A stretch of 51,272 nt of DNA from Azolla pinnata (Eukaryota; Streptophyta; Polypodiopsida; Salviniales; Salviniaceae). The stretch is from positions 5,046 through 56,317 of the forward strand of contig JBBBWG010028854.1 in the NCBI GenBank assembly GCA_037176905.1. The letters are read 5' to 3'. Shown in pieces: positions 1 through 12,200 of the stretch. Position numbers and translations under genes: made by a program. Positions within the stretch are counted from its first letter, which is position 1. The number at the start of each line of letters is the position of its first letter. The notes under the pieces are model-generated. The model was not told the DNA's origin, searched no databases, and worked only from the letters and a program-made list of their open reading frames with translations.

Positions 1-648
1 TGCTGCTCTCGCCGCTGCTGCTCTCGCCGATGTGTATGAACCTCTCTACTGTCTATGTACCTGCATGTGTCTGCACCTGTTTATATGTGTATGTATGCAT
101 GCATGTCTGTATGGATGGGATGCGTGGATCCAGAAGCCAACCCATTCTGGAGTCGATCCATTTCGGGGCTTTCACGTGCTAACGGATATTGACCAGCGAT
201 AGATTAGCTGCCGCGATCTTGTGGCCAGTTTGCAAGCATGTGACGCACCGTTCACAGCAGATGGAGCGAGCATTCAGCTGGCGGAGCCCAGATGTGCATG
301 CATCATGTGGCAAGTGTGCATTGTATGCATGCAATGCAATGCATGATCTCTTGATGAGTATTGTGTGATCCAAAGCAATAATGGGTTGATGATTGTGACA
401 CTAATGTCGTGACAAAGCTATGCATGTATGTATGCATTTGACCGAGGCATGCTACACATGGTGACACATGTATGTATGTATGCATGTATGTGTGTGTGCG
501 TGCATGTATGCATGTGTATCAAATGAATCTTTTTATTTCCAGCCCTCTTTTGTTTTTTGCTTTTTTTGTTTTCTTTTTTTTACTGCTGACTTACTAAAGC
601 TTTTTATTTAAAGCACCAAAATTTGGCGGAGGAGGAGTTGAACCCAAG

Positions 649-650
<2 letters not shown>

Positions 651-687
<37 letters not shown>
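651..687. repeat. (CT)n microsatellite
   Basis: An essentially uninterrupted CT dinucleotide run of about 37 bases in the gene-poor left end of the window. Confidence 0.95.
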
Positions 688-690
<3 letters not shown>

Positions 691-2186
691 TCATGTCAAA
701 GCTTAGAATTCCTCCTATGTAGATGTAATTTGCACTAATCCCTTCTCATCAATCATCTTTCGAATGCCCACAAGTTCAGTTGCCGCCCGTTGTCAGTTGA
801 TCCCGATGAACCACAAATCGATCGATCGATCGGTCAAAACATTCAGATCGATCTGGCTTCTCCTGTTGCTCAATCGGGAATCGAGTCGGAGCTCTCGAGC
901 AATCGAGATCCACTTTGGTGATGGATTAGGATGCCAAACTGAAAATCGATCTCCTGCATCGTTGGCGTTGTTTTACAGCTATGGAGATGGGGCACTGCTC
1001 TCCAGAAATTGGAACATGCACACTACTACTTTGTTGTAGCGCAATACAACCAACAAGTCATATATATATATATATATTCCCTCTATTTCTAGTAGAACCA
1101 ACCAACTAACCTACCGACCTTTAAAGCTTAACACTTTACAGTGTGCCAAGGTCGGGATTTCCGAGACATGAAAGCATTTCTCGTTCGGAGCTTGCACGTT
1201 TAACTCATCGGTGGGTGGCTAATTAGCTTTAAATCTTCTCTGACACAAATATTCTGCTCATGTTCCGATTAATCGAAGTGATCATACAATATGGAGGCTC
1301 GATGGCAGCTTTGATTATCTTTATCATACTTGCTTGTAAACCCTGGAAGGAGAAGACTTCTTTCGATCGACCATGACAAGTTCCGATGCGCAATAAATCG
1401 AGCGGGCTTACTTCGTCAAGCTATCTAGGCTTACCATGACAATGTCAAGTGTGTCGCGAACATTGTGAATGATCGATCAATCGATCGTGATGGATGCAGA
1501 TGCCCACGGTAGAACGGATGGGATTGGAATCTGGTGCTATTTAATTGGATTTTGAAAAGGCGTTTTGTAACAAAAAGGAACGATGTCTTCCTTCTGCATG
1601 AATGAGCTCTGCTTCCATCTGGATCGCAATTGTTTCAATGACGTGCGTGATATAACGTCGATTGTATCAATCGATGATCCCGTCGATTTATTGCAAATTG
1701 CTCCCCGCTACCACTCGATCGGAAAGCAACTAGCCCTTCAAAAGCACAATCGCATGTTCATCACCGGCGATGAAATCGTGATGCTAAAAGTAGATGTTGT
1801 CAAGATCAATGTGGCATGCCAAATCATGGTGGATCTCGATGAAATCTGCCATCAAGTAGATTCAAAAGTCGACAAGGAACTTTCTTACATCTTCACAACT
1901 TCGCAACATTCGCCAAAAGAAAGAGTCAGTTTTGTTGTCATTCCTTCTATTATTAAACAAGTAAGTGTACCACGACTCTATTGTAGATATAAATCGTCCC
2001 TTTCTTTTCCTTGTTGCCATGCGAACATTTCAAACAAGATTTTGTCCTCCTTGGGAAACATCTAATCAACATTTTGGCAAACAAACTTTCCTCCAAACAT
2101 TACCGTGATGCATAACATGAATCAACTTCATTAAGAAACTGCGTAGATCCTCGATCTATTTCAATGATACGAAAATTTCCAACAGT

Positions 2187-2390
2187 CTTGTTATCTCTTC
2201 CAATTACGTCGTGTACGCATTGGGGTCGAACAGCAAGCAAACATCACACTTGCTGTTATAAATAGTTGTTTGTTTGTTATCGCTTCCAATTACATCGTGC
2301 TTGCTGTTATAGATAGTTGCTTGTCTGTTATCGTTTGCAATTACACTGCGTATGAATCAGGGCTGAGCAACAAGCAGACACTGCATTGGT
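2187..2390. repeat. Imperfect tandem repeat, three copies
   Basis: Three diverged copies start near 2187, 2273 and 2324. They share the blocks TTGTTATC, TTCCAATTAC and CTTGCTGTTATAGATAGTTG (or close variants). Copies 1 and 3 also share a GGGTCGAACAGCAAGCAAACA-like block that the middle copy lacks, so units differ in length (about 86, 51 and 67 bases). No coding potential was seen. Confidence 0.75.
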
Positions 2391-3181
2391 GTGCCGATGT
2401 CACATATTGAAGTTTATAGGTGTCAATCTGTGAAAACTTTCCAATTTTTCCGTGGACACTTACAAGCCTTTAATCGATCTGATTTTTCTTTTCTTTTCAT
2501 TTCCAGAAGCAAAATTTCATGGCAAGAAAATGAGGCAAGAGCTACTGCCTTAAGTCTAAACTCTCATGGTACTAGGAGAATCACTTGTAAAGAGGAAATT
2601 GCCAGTTTGGGCAAGGGGCATCAAAATACAAATTTTTAGATTTTGGAAGGATGAAGACGTGTGGGAAATGGCATTTCAATAAAGAATAAAGGGAAAATTA
2701 CCAGAAAATGACTACTCAATTTAAAAATCACAAATTAACTGATAGTTTTATCTCTAAGTAAAAATTAATATTCGATTACTTGATTAACACCAAACTAGTT
2801 AGATTAAGAGGTTACACTAACTTCTGTTAATCGAATGCAATAGTTAGGGAATCGATTAGTAAACAACAGTGAGAAGCAGGAAACAAATTTGCAGTAGATA
2901 GCAGCAGGACAATTACGAATCATTGAACATGAGAAGAGACAATTTAGAAAGCGATTAATTAAGAGAATGGATAAAAATCGATAGCGATAAAACCAGGTGT
3001 TAAGTCTGTAAATTTAATTTTGGCAGGCATTGAAATGTAATCAAGATAAAATTGGTGGGAGGTTTTGTGCTAATTTTTTCCCAATAGTAAAAACTGGAGA
3101 GAGGGTCTTTTCCTGCAAAAGATTTTACGAACAGTTTTGTTCTTCACAGAATCACAAGGTATAAAAACGAAGGATTTTGCG

Positions 3182-3208
3182 ATGACGCAGACGACGGGGA
3201 AACCATGA
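3182..3208 (+). promoter_or_regulatory. Possible 8-codon uORF overlapping the VPS13-like start codon
   Basis: An ATG at 3182 opens a frame of eight codons whose TGA stop (3206-3208) overlaps the proposed main start (3205-3207) in an ATGA arrangement. If transcripts begin upstream of 3182 this could limit translation of the main frame or allow reinitiation. Whether it is transcribed cannot be told from sequence. A TATA-like word only about 20 bases upstream may place the transcription start downstream of it. Confidence 0.3.
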
Positions 3209-6200
3209 ACTTCTTGCGCAGCTCCGTCGCTTCCTTCCTCTCCCAATGGATCCTTCCCCCGCCGAACGATCCTTCTGCTCCTTCCTCTTCCGCTCCTTTG
3301 TCCCTCCATCTCCAATCCACGTCCTTTCAGCTCGTCTTGGAGCTCCCCACACCTCTTCACATCGACTGCGCTGCCGTCAACCGCTCCCCGATCATGTCCT
3401 CAAGCCCTATCCTCCTGCATCGGTTTCTTGTTCGCCAAGTCAAAATCACAGCTTCTCTCTTTCGTAGAGCTGGCCTCCGCGTGGAAATCCATGGTCTCAC
3501 CGTCGTCTTCCGTCCCAGGTATTTCGGTTCGCTCCGTGTGATCACCTTCGGGGGTAATGAAAACGAATCTTGAATTCCTGGAAGTTCTCATCATCTTCCA
3601 AAGGTAAGAAACCTTTTGAAGATTCTAGTCGTAAAGCAGCGGAGGAAAGGAAGATCCTCGAAACCATGCTCTACAAAGAGATAGAATGCCTATGGCGTCG
3701 TCATAGCCAAAGAAAAGGAAACTCTTCTAGAAGAAACATTAATCTATTTCAGCAGTTAATTGTCTCCAATGAAATCGGCATCGTTCCGAATGATTGGACC
3801 ACCACTTCGTATTAATCAAGACCAAATTAGTGCAGCGAAACTCAGAAAAAATTCACTAAACTAGGAATAGAAATGTGAATAGTCCTGCAAAAATAAACCT
3901 TCCTTTTTTTTCAACAATATATGCGAAGCATGCATGGTGCGTGCCCTATGCAATCTAGAATATAAACTGTCCAATAAACCAGACAAAGAAATGGGAATAC
4001 TTCAATTATTTCTTCTTTAATACTACGTGAACTCATGCCATGTAATCCCAGTTAATCACCAGCAAGCATTCTAGATGATTAAAACTGTCTGCTGCACATA
4101 ACGATCATTGAACCGGACAAGAACAGAAAATATGTAATAAAAAAGTCTCCTTCCTAGTTATTCCAGAAGGCATTTTTGATCCCTTCTGAAGAAACCTTGC
4201 TGCATATAATTTTATGTTTTGAATCTTATTTAGTTATTAGTTTTGGACTTTGTGTTAGACTGAGATTTTAACTTTTTTTACTATTTAGGCCCTCTGGTGA
4301 TGGTTTCTGGTCTACTAGGGAAGAGAATAGTAACAAAGAGAAAAAACGGAAGGCCATTTTTGAATTGGATCCTCAGGTTTGTGTAATTAACAATTTCCTA
4401 TCTTTGTATTTGCTAGATATCTGGTGTGGTGAAACTCATGGTTTAAGCGGATAAGAATTTAGGACATAGGAAATTTGGAAAATGAGTGGTAGGAGTACTG
4501 TTGATATTTGGCCATTATAACAATTCGACAGTGCTTGATCAAACTGGTCGGCTATGCCCATAAGTTCATTATTTTCTCCTGGACTCCACTGTAGAATGTT
4601 TCTGATTGGACCATTGACTGAGAGCCAGATGGTAACCATCTGCAGCAATGTACGATTGTTTGTGCCTCGTTCTACTATCTCCTTATTGCAGAGCTTAATC
4701 GGTAAAGTATTCTTCGACACGCAGGGAGCAGCTGTGCATATGGCTTCTGAGAATTATATGAAGGATAGAAGCACTAGTAGTTTCTTAGGAACCTTAATTG
4801 TGAGTTTACTTCTACGAATGCTTGAAGTGGATGTGCAGAATGCATCCATTGAACTTCATTCAAATGCAGTTGACAGTCACTCTCATCATAGTTGTGTAGT
4901 TTCTGGGTCCTTATCAACTCAAGAAGGATCTAGCCTTGTCGGGGCTGTTGGTGAGAGATTGGTCGCCATATCAAGGAGCACAAAAAGACCAGTTGGAAGA
5001 ATCATTTCAATAAAAGATCTGGGATTGAAACTAGCAACGGTTGATGAAAGAGAATCTACCAGTGTAGCACAGGGAATGTGTTCCCAAGATGCTACAAACA
5101 GCCAGAGAGAATGTAGAGGATTTATATTGCTGTGGAAGACAGTGGCAGTATCCATAGAGTTTCAAAACGGGCATTTAACTGGGGTTGATGCAATTTTTGC
5201 GGAAACAATGGTTCAGATGGATGTGATAAAGCTACAAGCTTTTCTTGTAGTTGCTAGGGATTTTCAAGGGCTGCCAAGAGTAGCGAATCCAGTACCTTGT
5301 TTAAGTAGTAGCCAAGAGATTAAAGGAAATGGCAGGGGTCTTTGGCAGAAGGCAATGCAAAAGATTACCAGTGGTTCTTTGAGGAGGTTCAATGGTGTTA
5401 TGCAAACTGGGAAATTGCGTTATAAATACACTCATCTTTATGTGGCATGGATCATAGAAACAAGTGTCGGGCATGCTGGTAAGCTCAATGAATTGAGTCA
5501 TCTGAAAAATTTAAAAAGGAAAAAAGAGCACGTGAAAATTCTTGAAGAAGACCTCTTACATATGGAGCGGGAACTTCCGGTCGAGGTAATAGTTTTAGCT
5601 AGATATATGGCCAGACACAAAGTAGAAGAGATTGTAAAAGATAAATTCACTTTATTACCAAGAAAATGTGAAAAAGCACTAATCTGGCTGTTTGCTTTCT
5701 GGGGAGCCGTAAAGATAACTTTTGAATCTGTAGCCAGATATCTGAAGAAGTCTTTTGCACGTTTATATTTCTATTTTAAAAGATCACTGATGTATGTTGG
5801 TTGTCTTTGGGTCATGCAAAAGTTTATACAGTGGTTGTCAAGTTTAGGGTGCAGATTTTTGGGTAAGTATTTTGGAAGAATCAACGGCTCTCACAAGACA
5901 GATGAAGCTTCCAAAAAGACGTGGACCAGGCTAAGAAATAGGAGAGGCATTTCACTATTTACCAGCAGTTTCCCCACAGGTTCGGTCACTTTATTAGGGA
6001 GTCCACAACAGCTAGCTCTGCAGAACAATGATGAAAATTTCATTGAAGAAACTGAGAGAGGTATACATTTCACATGGGCAAATTTCGCAGTTGCATACAC
6101 CTTCAGTCCCAGTAAGATGGGTTTACAGATAGTTTGTGAGCATATACAAGGTGTGTTTTTTGATTCTCCAGTGGATAGAGAAGAAATCATTGGCTTCTCC

Positions 6201-9200
6201 AATGGTCAAATATCAGGTGTCAAATTTCTTTCAAGTAACCCTGCTCCTGGAATATCTACGCCAGAGAATGTAAAGAATGATTTCAAACATGGTGACCCAT
6301 TGCTGGCAGGCTCCACATTTGAAAGTGAAGCTGAAGAAAGATATCCTTCCATGCTGCTAGAACCTAATATTGGTAGTAATATGAATCCATTCTTACTGGT
6401 TTGTTTTGAGGCTTCACATTCAATTTCCATAACTACCATCTCTGAAGAAGACTTTATAAAGTGTAGATTGACCATGGGCTGCTTAGAATGTATGCTGGAT
6501 TACAGATCCGTTGCTCAGTTAGAAACTGTGTTCAGTCAATATGTTGGTGAGCTTATAGTTGATGGGCAGTCCTCTGAACATGGACTACATGAATCTGCAA
6601 CCTTTAGTTCTAGAAGAATAAGTGAAGACTTCTATGCCCGTACAATGCAGTTTATGTCAGCTATTATGATAAGAAGGTCAATTTGGTTGTCAGCAGCTGT
6701 ATCCGGACCAAAAATTAATTTTGTTCTTCCAATTCTGGAGTCTGAAACCACCTATGCAGATCTAAGTCATGGTTCTAAATTGGGAAGACCTGCTTTAATT
6801 ATAAGTTGGGAAGTGTTTGCAGCCACCATATGGCCTCCCAAGGTGGAAAATAATAGACATGAACAAAAAAAAGCTGCAATAAGGAAAACATGGTTAAGGA
6901 GTCTTCCTAAGCCATGTATTACTATGGAAAAGTTTACCACTAGCCACTCAGAACATTTGCAGATTGGTAGCAATGGCATATTTTCCTTACAGGGTGCAAC
7001 ATTAGTATTAGAGGATTGTAACGATATGGCAATGTCTCAGATAGTTGGACCCATTCATATCAGTGGGGAGTTCTCACTATGCAGGTACACAAATATTTCA
7101 AAAAATTTCCGTTGTCAAAGATTATCTGAGATGTGGGCTCTTCTTTTACTGAGTATGCTACAAAACACCTTTGACATGGTATAGTTAGAAAGTAAGGCAA
7201 GATCAACTCAAATTATGTGCACCAATTAGATAAACAGTAACTGCAGATTTGATATAAACAAAATATATGATCGACTCCTCTTTCCATTTGTTGTGATACT
7301 GATGTATGCTCCTTTTTATGAGTTAAATCATTAATTTGTGTCCCTACAACTTTGTGTGAGGGTCGGTTCCAGTATCTCCTTGAAAAGCACATTTTCAAGA
7401 TCAAAAGAAGTCTTTGTGGATGTGGCACTCACTTCGTAGAGAACTTAATGTGGTTTCCGAAGCATCCTTGTTCTATCCCCAAAGGTGGTGGTCACCTTTT
7501 GCACTAATCCTCCTGGTTGGACATTGATTCAAACGTTATCCCAGTGCATATACACTGATACCTGGATGATCTGGTGTATCTGCATATCCAGATCACGCAC
7601 TATCACATGATGGTTCGTATATAGACCTTCATTCTACTCTGGAAGGTTGGTGACTCTGCTGTTTTACAGAGTATGGACTGTTTCTCCAACGTCCTATACC
7701 TATTGTTTCTGTTACTTCTCAGAGTACAGAAGTGAGCAATAGCATGTCCAGGACTATCGCTGAGGTGTTTAGGATTCATGCAAGTTGTATGAAAGCCTCT
7801 TTTTGGCAGACAAGAAAGTGGGCTCTTATAGCAATTCATTATCGTCCTTTTTTGTAAGATGTCCATACATCTTTTTTTCTAAGATGTCTGTCCTGCCAGT
7901 CACCAGCCGTGGGCATCACCATGATGAGTAAAAGTACCTTTATCTAAGAATTTTTTGAATAGGTCGCCATTTCATAGTTTGCAAATTTCTGAGGGAACTA
8001 TCCTTCATGGCTAAACCTCTTACAAGTTGTTCTGCGTACAGGGATCATTTTATTTCCTCTGCTGGAGCAAAAGACATTATGTCAGCTTCAGCTATGATCG
8101 TAATTTCTTCAATACCAATAACTATGCAACTGGACGAAGTTGAGATAATATCACAGGTAGGTCGTTATTTTTCCATTTTTGAGCTTTCCTGCATTGTGCT
8201 TTATATGCATTACTTTTTCTTATCAAAGCTTTGGTGATATCATGGTAATATATGTAAAAGTTTTCACGGTTATTTGGACACAAATTGTGGGCCCGAGACT
8301 GTTTTTTCACAATGTGCCATTAACTTCGGAAATTGATGAGGGTGGAATATGAAGCCTGAGCTTTTCTGTTTAATGCTATGCTAGATGGTTTTTCTTTTTT
8401 TTTGGTCATAAATGATGTTTCGGCCTCTTGAAAGACATTAATATTTCTTTCCTTCTTTCTATGTGGATATAAAGCATTTGAGCTTCTTCTCTAAAGGAGA
8501 GGATACTGTTGGAGTTAATTAGTGTATACAATAATGATAGAAAAATAGATGAAGGAAAATTGGTCGTAATAGTCAAAATGTGAGGAAAACTGTGTATGAT
8601 ACTGAATGGGTTTATGTTAATATGCAATACCTGTAACTATTTGACTTCAGTGAGTTTTTTTAAATTCTCAATACATGGTCATTGAAACATCGGTTTTATA
8701 TACGCATAATGTGTATTCTTATAATTGCAGTATTCAATTGCTATTTTGAGGATCGTCGAGAAATTTTCATATAGGAAACTTCAGCATCATTCTTCAGAAA
8801 ATAATATACTGGTGGATGTTCTCTGTCATGAGGCTTCAACATCACGACCCTTACATTTTGGTCTTTGTGTGATGGTTAAAATTGAGAGATTCGAATGTAT
8901 ATTTATTGATGAAAGAACTCACGGAAATTCTGTTCAGGGCCAGGAAATGAGTCTTGATAATAGTATACCCCCAAAAAAGTTACTGACAACGGATTTGAAA
9001 AAGGCAGGGTCTCCAAAAATGGATGGAAAATCTGCATGTGTTACTACAAAACAACTATGGGCAGAGCTCTCCTGGGGATATGGATGTGAATTATCTCTAT
9101 CATCAGGGCTTGAACTAGCAGATATATCTATAGTCAAGGTTGAAAATGGACAATCCAAAAATAAGGAAAGTGCAAACTCTCCAAAAGCAGCGTTGTTGCT

Positions 9201-12200
9201 AATAAATGGCAGAGAAGTTACAGTACTTTCACAATTTTGTATTGAACTTCTGTCTGCCACACTGATACTACCGTGGTATCCTCTTCAAAGATCTCCTGAG
9301 GTGGGCAGTCAATCGCAATCTACTGGAAACAAGACAGTAGCAAAACTTGAAATTGTGAATGTCTATCTAACAGATGGTATGCCAAGGGGCATGATTAACA
9401 GAGCCTTGTCAAGGGTATCTGCGACCACAAATCTCTTAATAAATATCATCTTGTCGTATGAATGTGGAACATTCACGGTGTCATCAAAGGTAGCAGAGTA
9501 CCAAATTGGGAGCTTCAAGTTTGTATTCCTCTGTGATTTGTGTAATTGTTTATATATTCAGTAACGTTTCTTGCAGGGCGGTTTGGTAGTTGTAAATACG
9601 GAGGCATTATCATTGCTGTTCAAAACAATGCAGTTACTTTTGTCATTTCTGAGTATTCTAAGAAGTTATGACGTACAACATATATGTCCGTCAAATCTAA
9701 AAGAAAGGTTTTTCGAGGAGAAACCCTGTTTTGAAGAATCATCATCGTGGATTCCTGGAAAGGTACAAAATCAGCAGCAGAAAGTACAGCAAGATGAAGA
9801 TCTTAACATAACACCTGTGAAAGCATACATGGACGAACAAGTGTTCTTCAATGAATTTCCATGGTTGACAGGAGGTCTCAGTATTGAAATTTCAAAGATG
9901 TGCTTGCTGCTAATACAAACAAACGTTACATCTACAGCCAAAGGTATTTAAGTTTGAATAATAACCCAGAGCATAGGGAAGCATTTTTTTGAAACTGATT
10001 TTTGCATGTTGCAGACATAAGAGGCTTGATCTTTGATGTTGATGCAATGTTAAAACTTTGGGATGATCTCGGTGATAGATTTGTAGACTTCCAAAGCACT
10101 CAATTCTCTATATGCAGCGTAGATGTTTCAGCTGAAACATCAATTGATAAGGATCAAAGGAAAAATGTCCCTAAATTTGAGTTGAATGATGTGGCTGTTG
10201 GTATGGGACCATTGAAAGAGTTGGGAGAATCATCAACATCCGCCCTAGATGATAATGTGGAGAGCTTACAGAATATACCTTCAGAATTAGAAAGTATTGA
10301 TGAAAAACCAGAGAGTGAGAAGAAAGCTAATTATATCTTAGATAACCTGAGAATATCATCTAGGATACAAAGGAAAAGCTCAGGTTGGTCTATGCGAGAT
10401 GATGGTTGGAAGGGTTATTGCTCTTTTGTTGGCATTGATATTGGTATAACGACAACTGAATTGGAGGTAATAATGAAATGCATATGACATGACAGACATT
10501 GATATGCAAATTATAGTTTAGCTGTTCCAAAGATGAATATTGATGATGAAATACAGTTTGCAGTGTCATTTTTTTATACTCATCAGTTAGACATGTGAGC
10601 GTTCTTATATGATAAAATACATTTAACTCAGTAAAATTCAATGTTCTGAGTTGAATGTATTACATATTAATGAACCTCTGTGCTTATTTACTAAGATTTC
10701 TGTACGACCCTTAACTTATTAAAGAACTGATGCTGATCTTGATGAAATGGTGCAGCTTATTTTTGCTTTGATGATGCCGTTGTCTACTTTGTCAACTCAG
10801 CCTCGTAATAATGCTCAAAGTTCATTGAATTATGTACAGCCAACATCCCAGCAAATGTCAAGTATTAGATATGAACTCCCAGATGGTAAGGAGTGAACTA
10901 AAATTTCCTCCCAAATATTGACTGTTTAGCTTACATGTACATGAACCTTCAATTTTTTGCTTAAGAAAAGGTTCCATTGTGGCCGTGAAGGATGTGCATG
11001 AACATTTATACCTGGCAGTAGAGAAGACGGATAATACTTACCGGCTGACTGGGGTTTTGCACTATACCCTTGTTGGTGAACAAGCACTTTTCAAGGTTCT
11101 ACATGGTTCATTTGTTTTAACAATAATATCAGAATAATATCATAAAGCAAAATTTTAGTTTAACTTAGATATCCATTGTACTTCCCTGTATGATTATTCT
11201 CATTTCAAAATTTACTGTGTATTGCATTTCTAGGTCAGACACAGCAATCAACAGGTGAATTCATACCCATCTTGGTTCTCATTGCTATCACTTGGTGCCA
11301 AAAATGCTGATGGTGAGTGCTTTCGAGTTCATTATAATCCTGGAACTGGTCTGGCTGATGTTTCGAGCATTCATGATCGATCATGGGAACTTTGGCAAAC
11401 ATTGCCACACAAGAATTCAGCAAGAACAGATGAAGTGGACATTGATCAATATGATGCTCATTATGAACATTGGGTGCATCTTATAAATAAAAAAAGCAAA
11501 CAGGGATTAAGCTTAGCTAATGGAAGTCCTGTGATGGTTAAGAGACCGGGCAGCTTGTTTAAGTTCAAAATCTTGGGATCGCCTACAAAACTAATTGATG
11601 GGGAGAAAATTTCAAGCTTCAAGGAGAATTCTGAAGTATTAGAGATAGTTGAACCTACTATAAAAGTTAGTGCTCCAAAAGTAGAGATACATATTGGCAT
11701 GGCAGCAATTACTCTTTTACATGAGACAGGACATGGGAAACATATTCGTCCACTTCTTAGAGGACGCCTAGAAAATACCAAATCTGTTATTCAAGTACTT
11801 CCATTCAAGACGAGGGTGATGGGAGAGTGCAAGTTGATATTTGAATATTTCGAAGCTCATGTCAATAGATGGTATTCATTCATCAACCATTCAAATATAA
11901 GCTAGAACTTAGTATATAACTTGTGAATTACATTGAAACTCCAGTCTCACATTAAGGCATATCTAGAAGAGAAACTCATCTATTGCACTCTGCAGGATGA
12001 TTTGTGGTTTATGTGTTGAGGAGTCAGTGGTACCCCTCAAACCACCTCTGTGAAGCTTTCGTCTGAGGTCAATAATATGTGCTGATATGGAGCCCAATAA
12101 TGGTTTCCTGTGCACGTCTCATATGAAAACTTGTTGAGAAAGCCCAGGCTTTTATGTTTAACTAAGGAGATAGGTATTATCCTATTTCCTTAGTTAAAAA

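Larger units (their letters stand above)
1..3204. other. Repeat-rich intergenic stretch, no supported gene
   Basis: No protein family is recognisable here. The first 520 bases are dominated by TGTATG/TGCATG-type short repeats. A (CT)n tract lies at 651-687 and a (TA)n tract at 1061-1077. GATCGATC-type words recur near 818-850, 1368 and 1455-1490. An imperfect tandem repeat occupies 2187-2390. Open frames of 91 codons (764-1039) and 160 codons (1583-2065) exist, but neither resembles a known family and both lengths are expected by chance in a window of this size. The last few hundred bases before 3205 are presumably the promoter and leader of the VPS13-like gene. A TATA-like word (TATAAAAAC) sits at 3160-3168. 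Confidence 0.6.

Noticed and set aside
818-1490. Cluster of GATCGATC words
   Set aside because: Short self-complementary words are also frequent near 37480-37600; no ordered spacing or known site was evident.
1583-2065. 160-codon open frame on the plus strand
   Set aside because: No recognised family or domain, no splice support, and the length is within chance expectation for the window. The composition is ordinary for intergenic AT-rich DNA.
3570-3815. 81-codon lysine- and glutamate-rich frame inside VPS13-like intron 1
   Set aside because: Exon 1 joins exon 2 in phase without it (PRPSGDGFW), it has no consistent flanking splice phases, and no conserved VPS13 segment is missing at that point. 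An alternative exon cannot be excluded.
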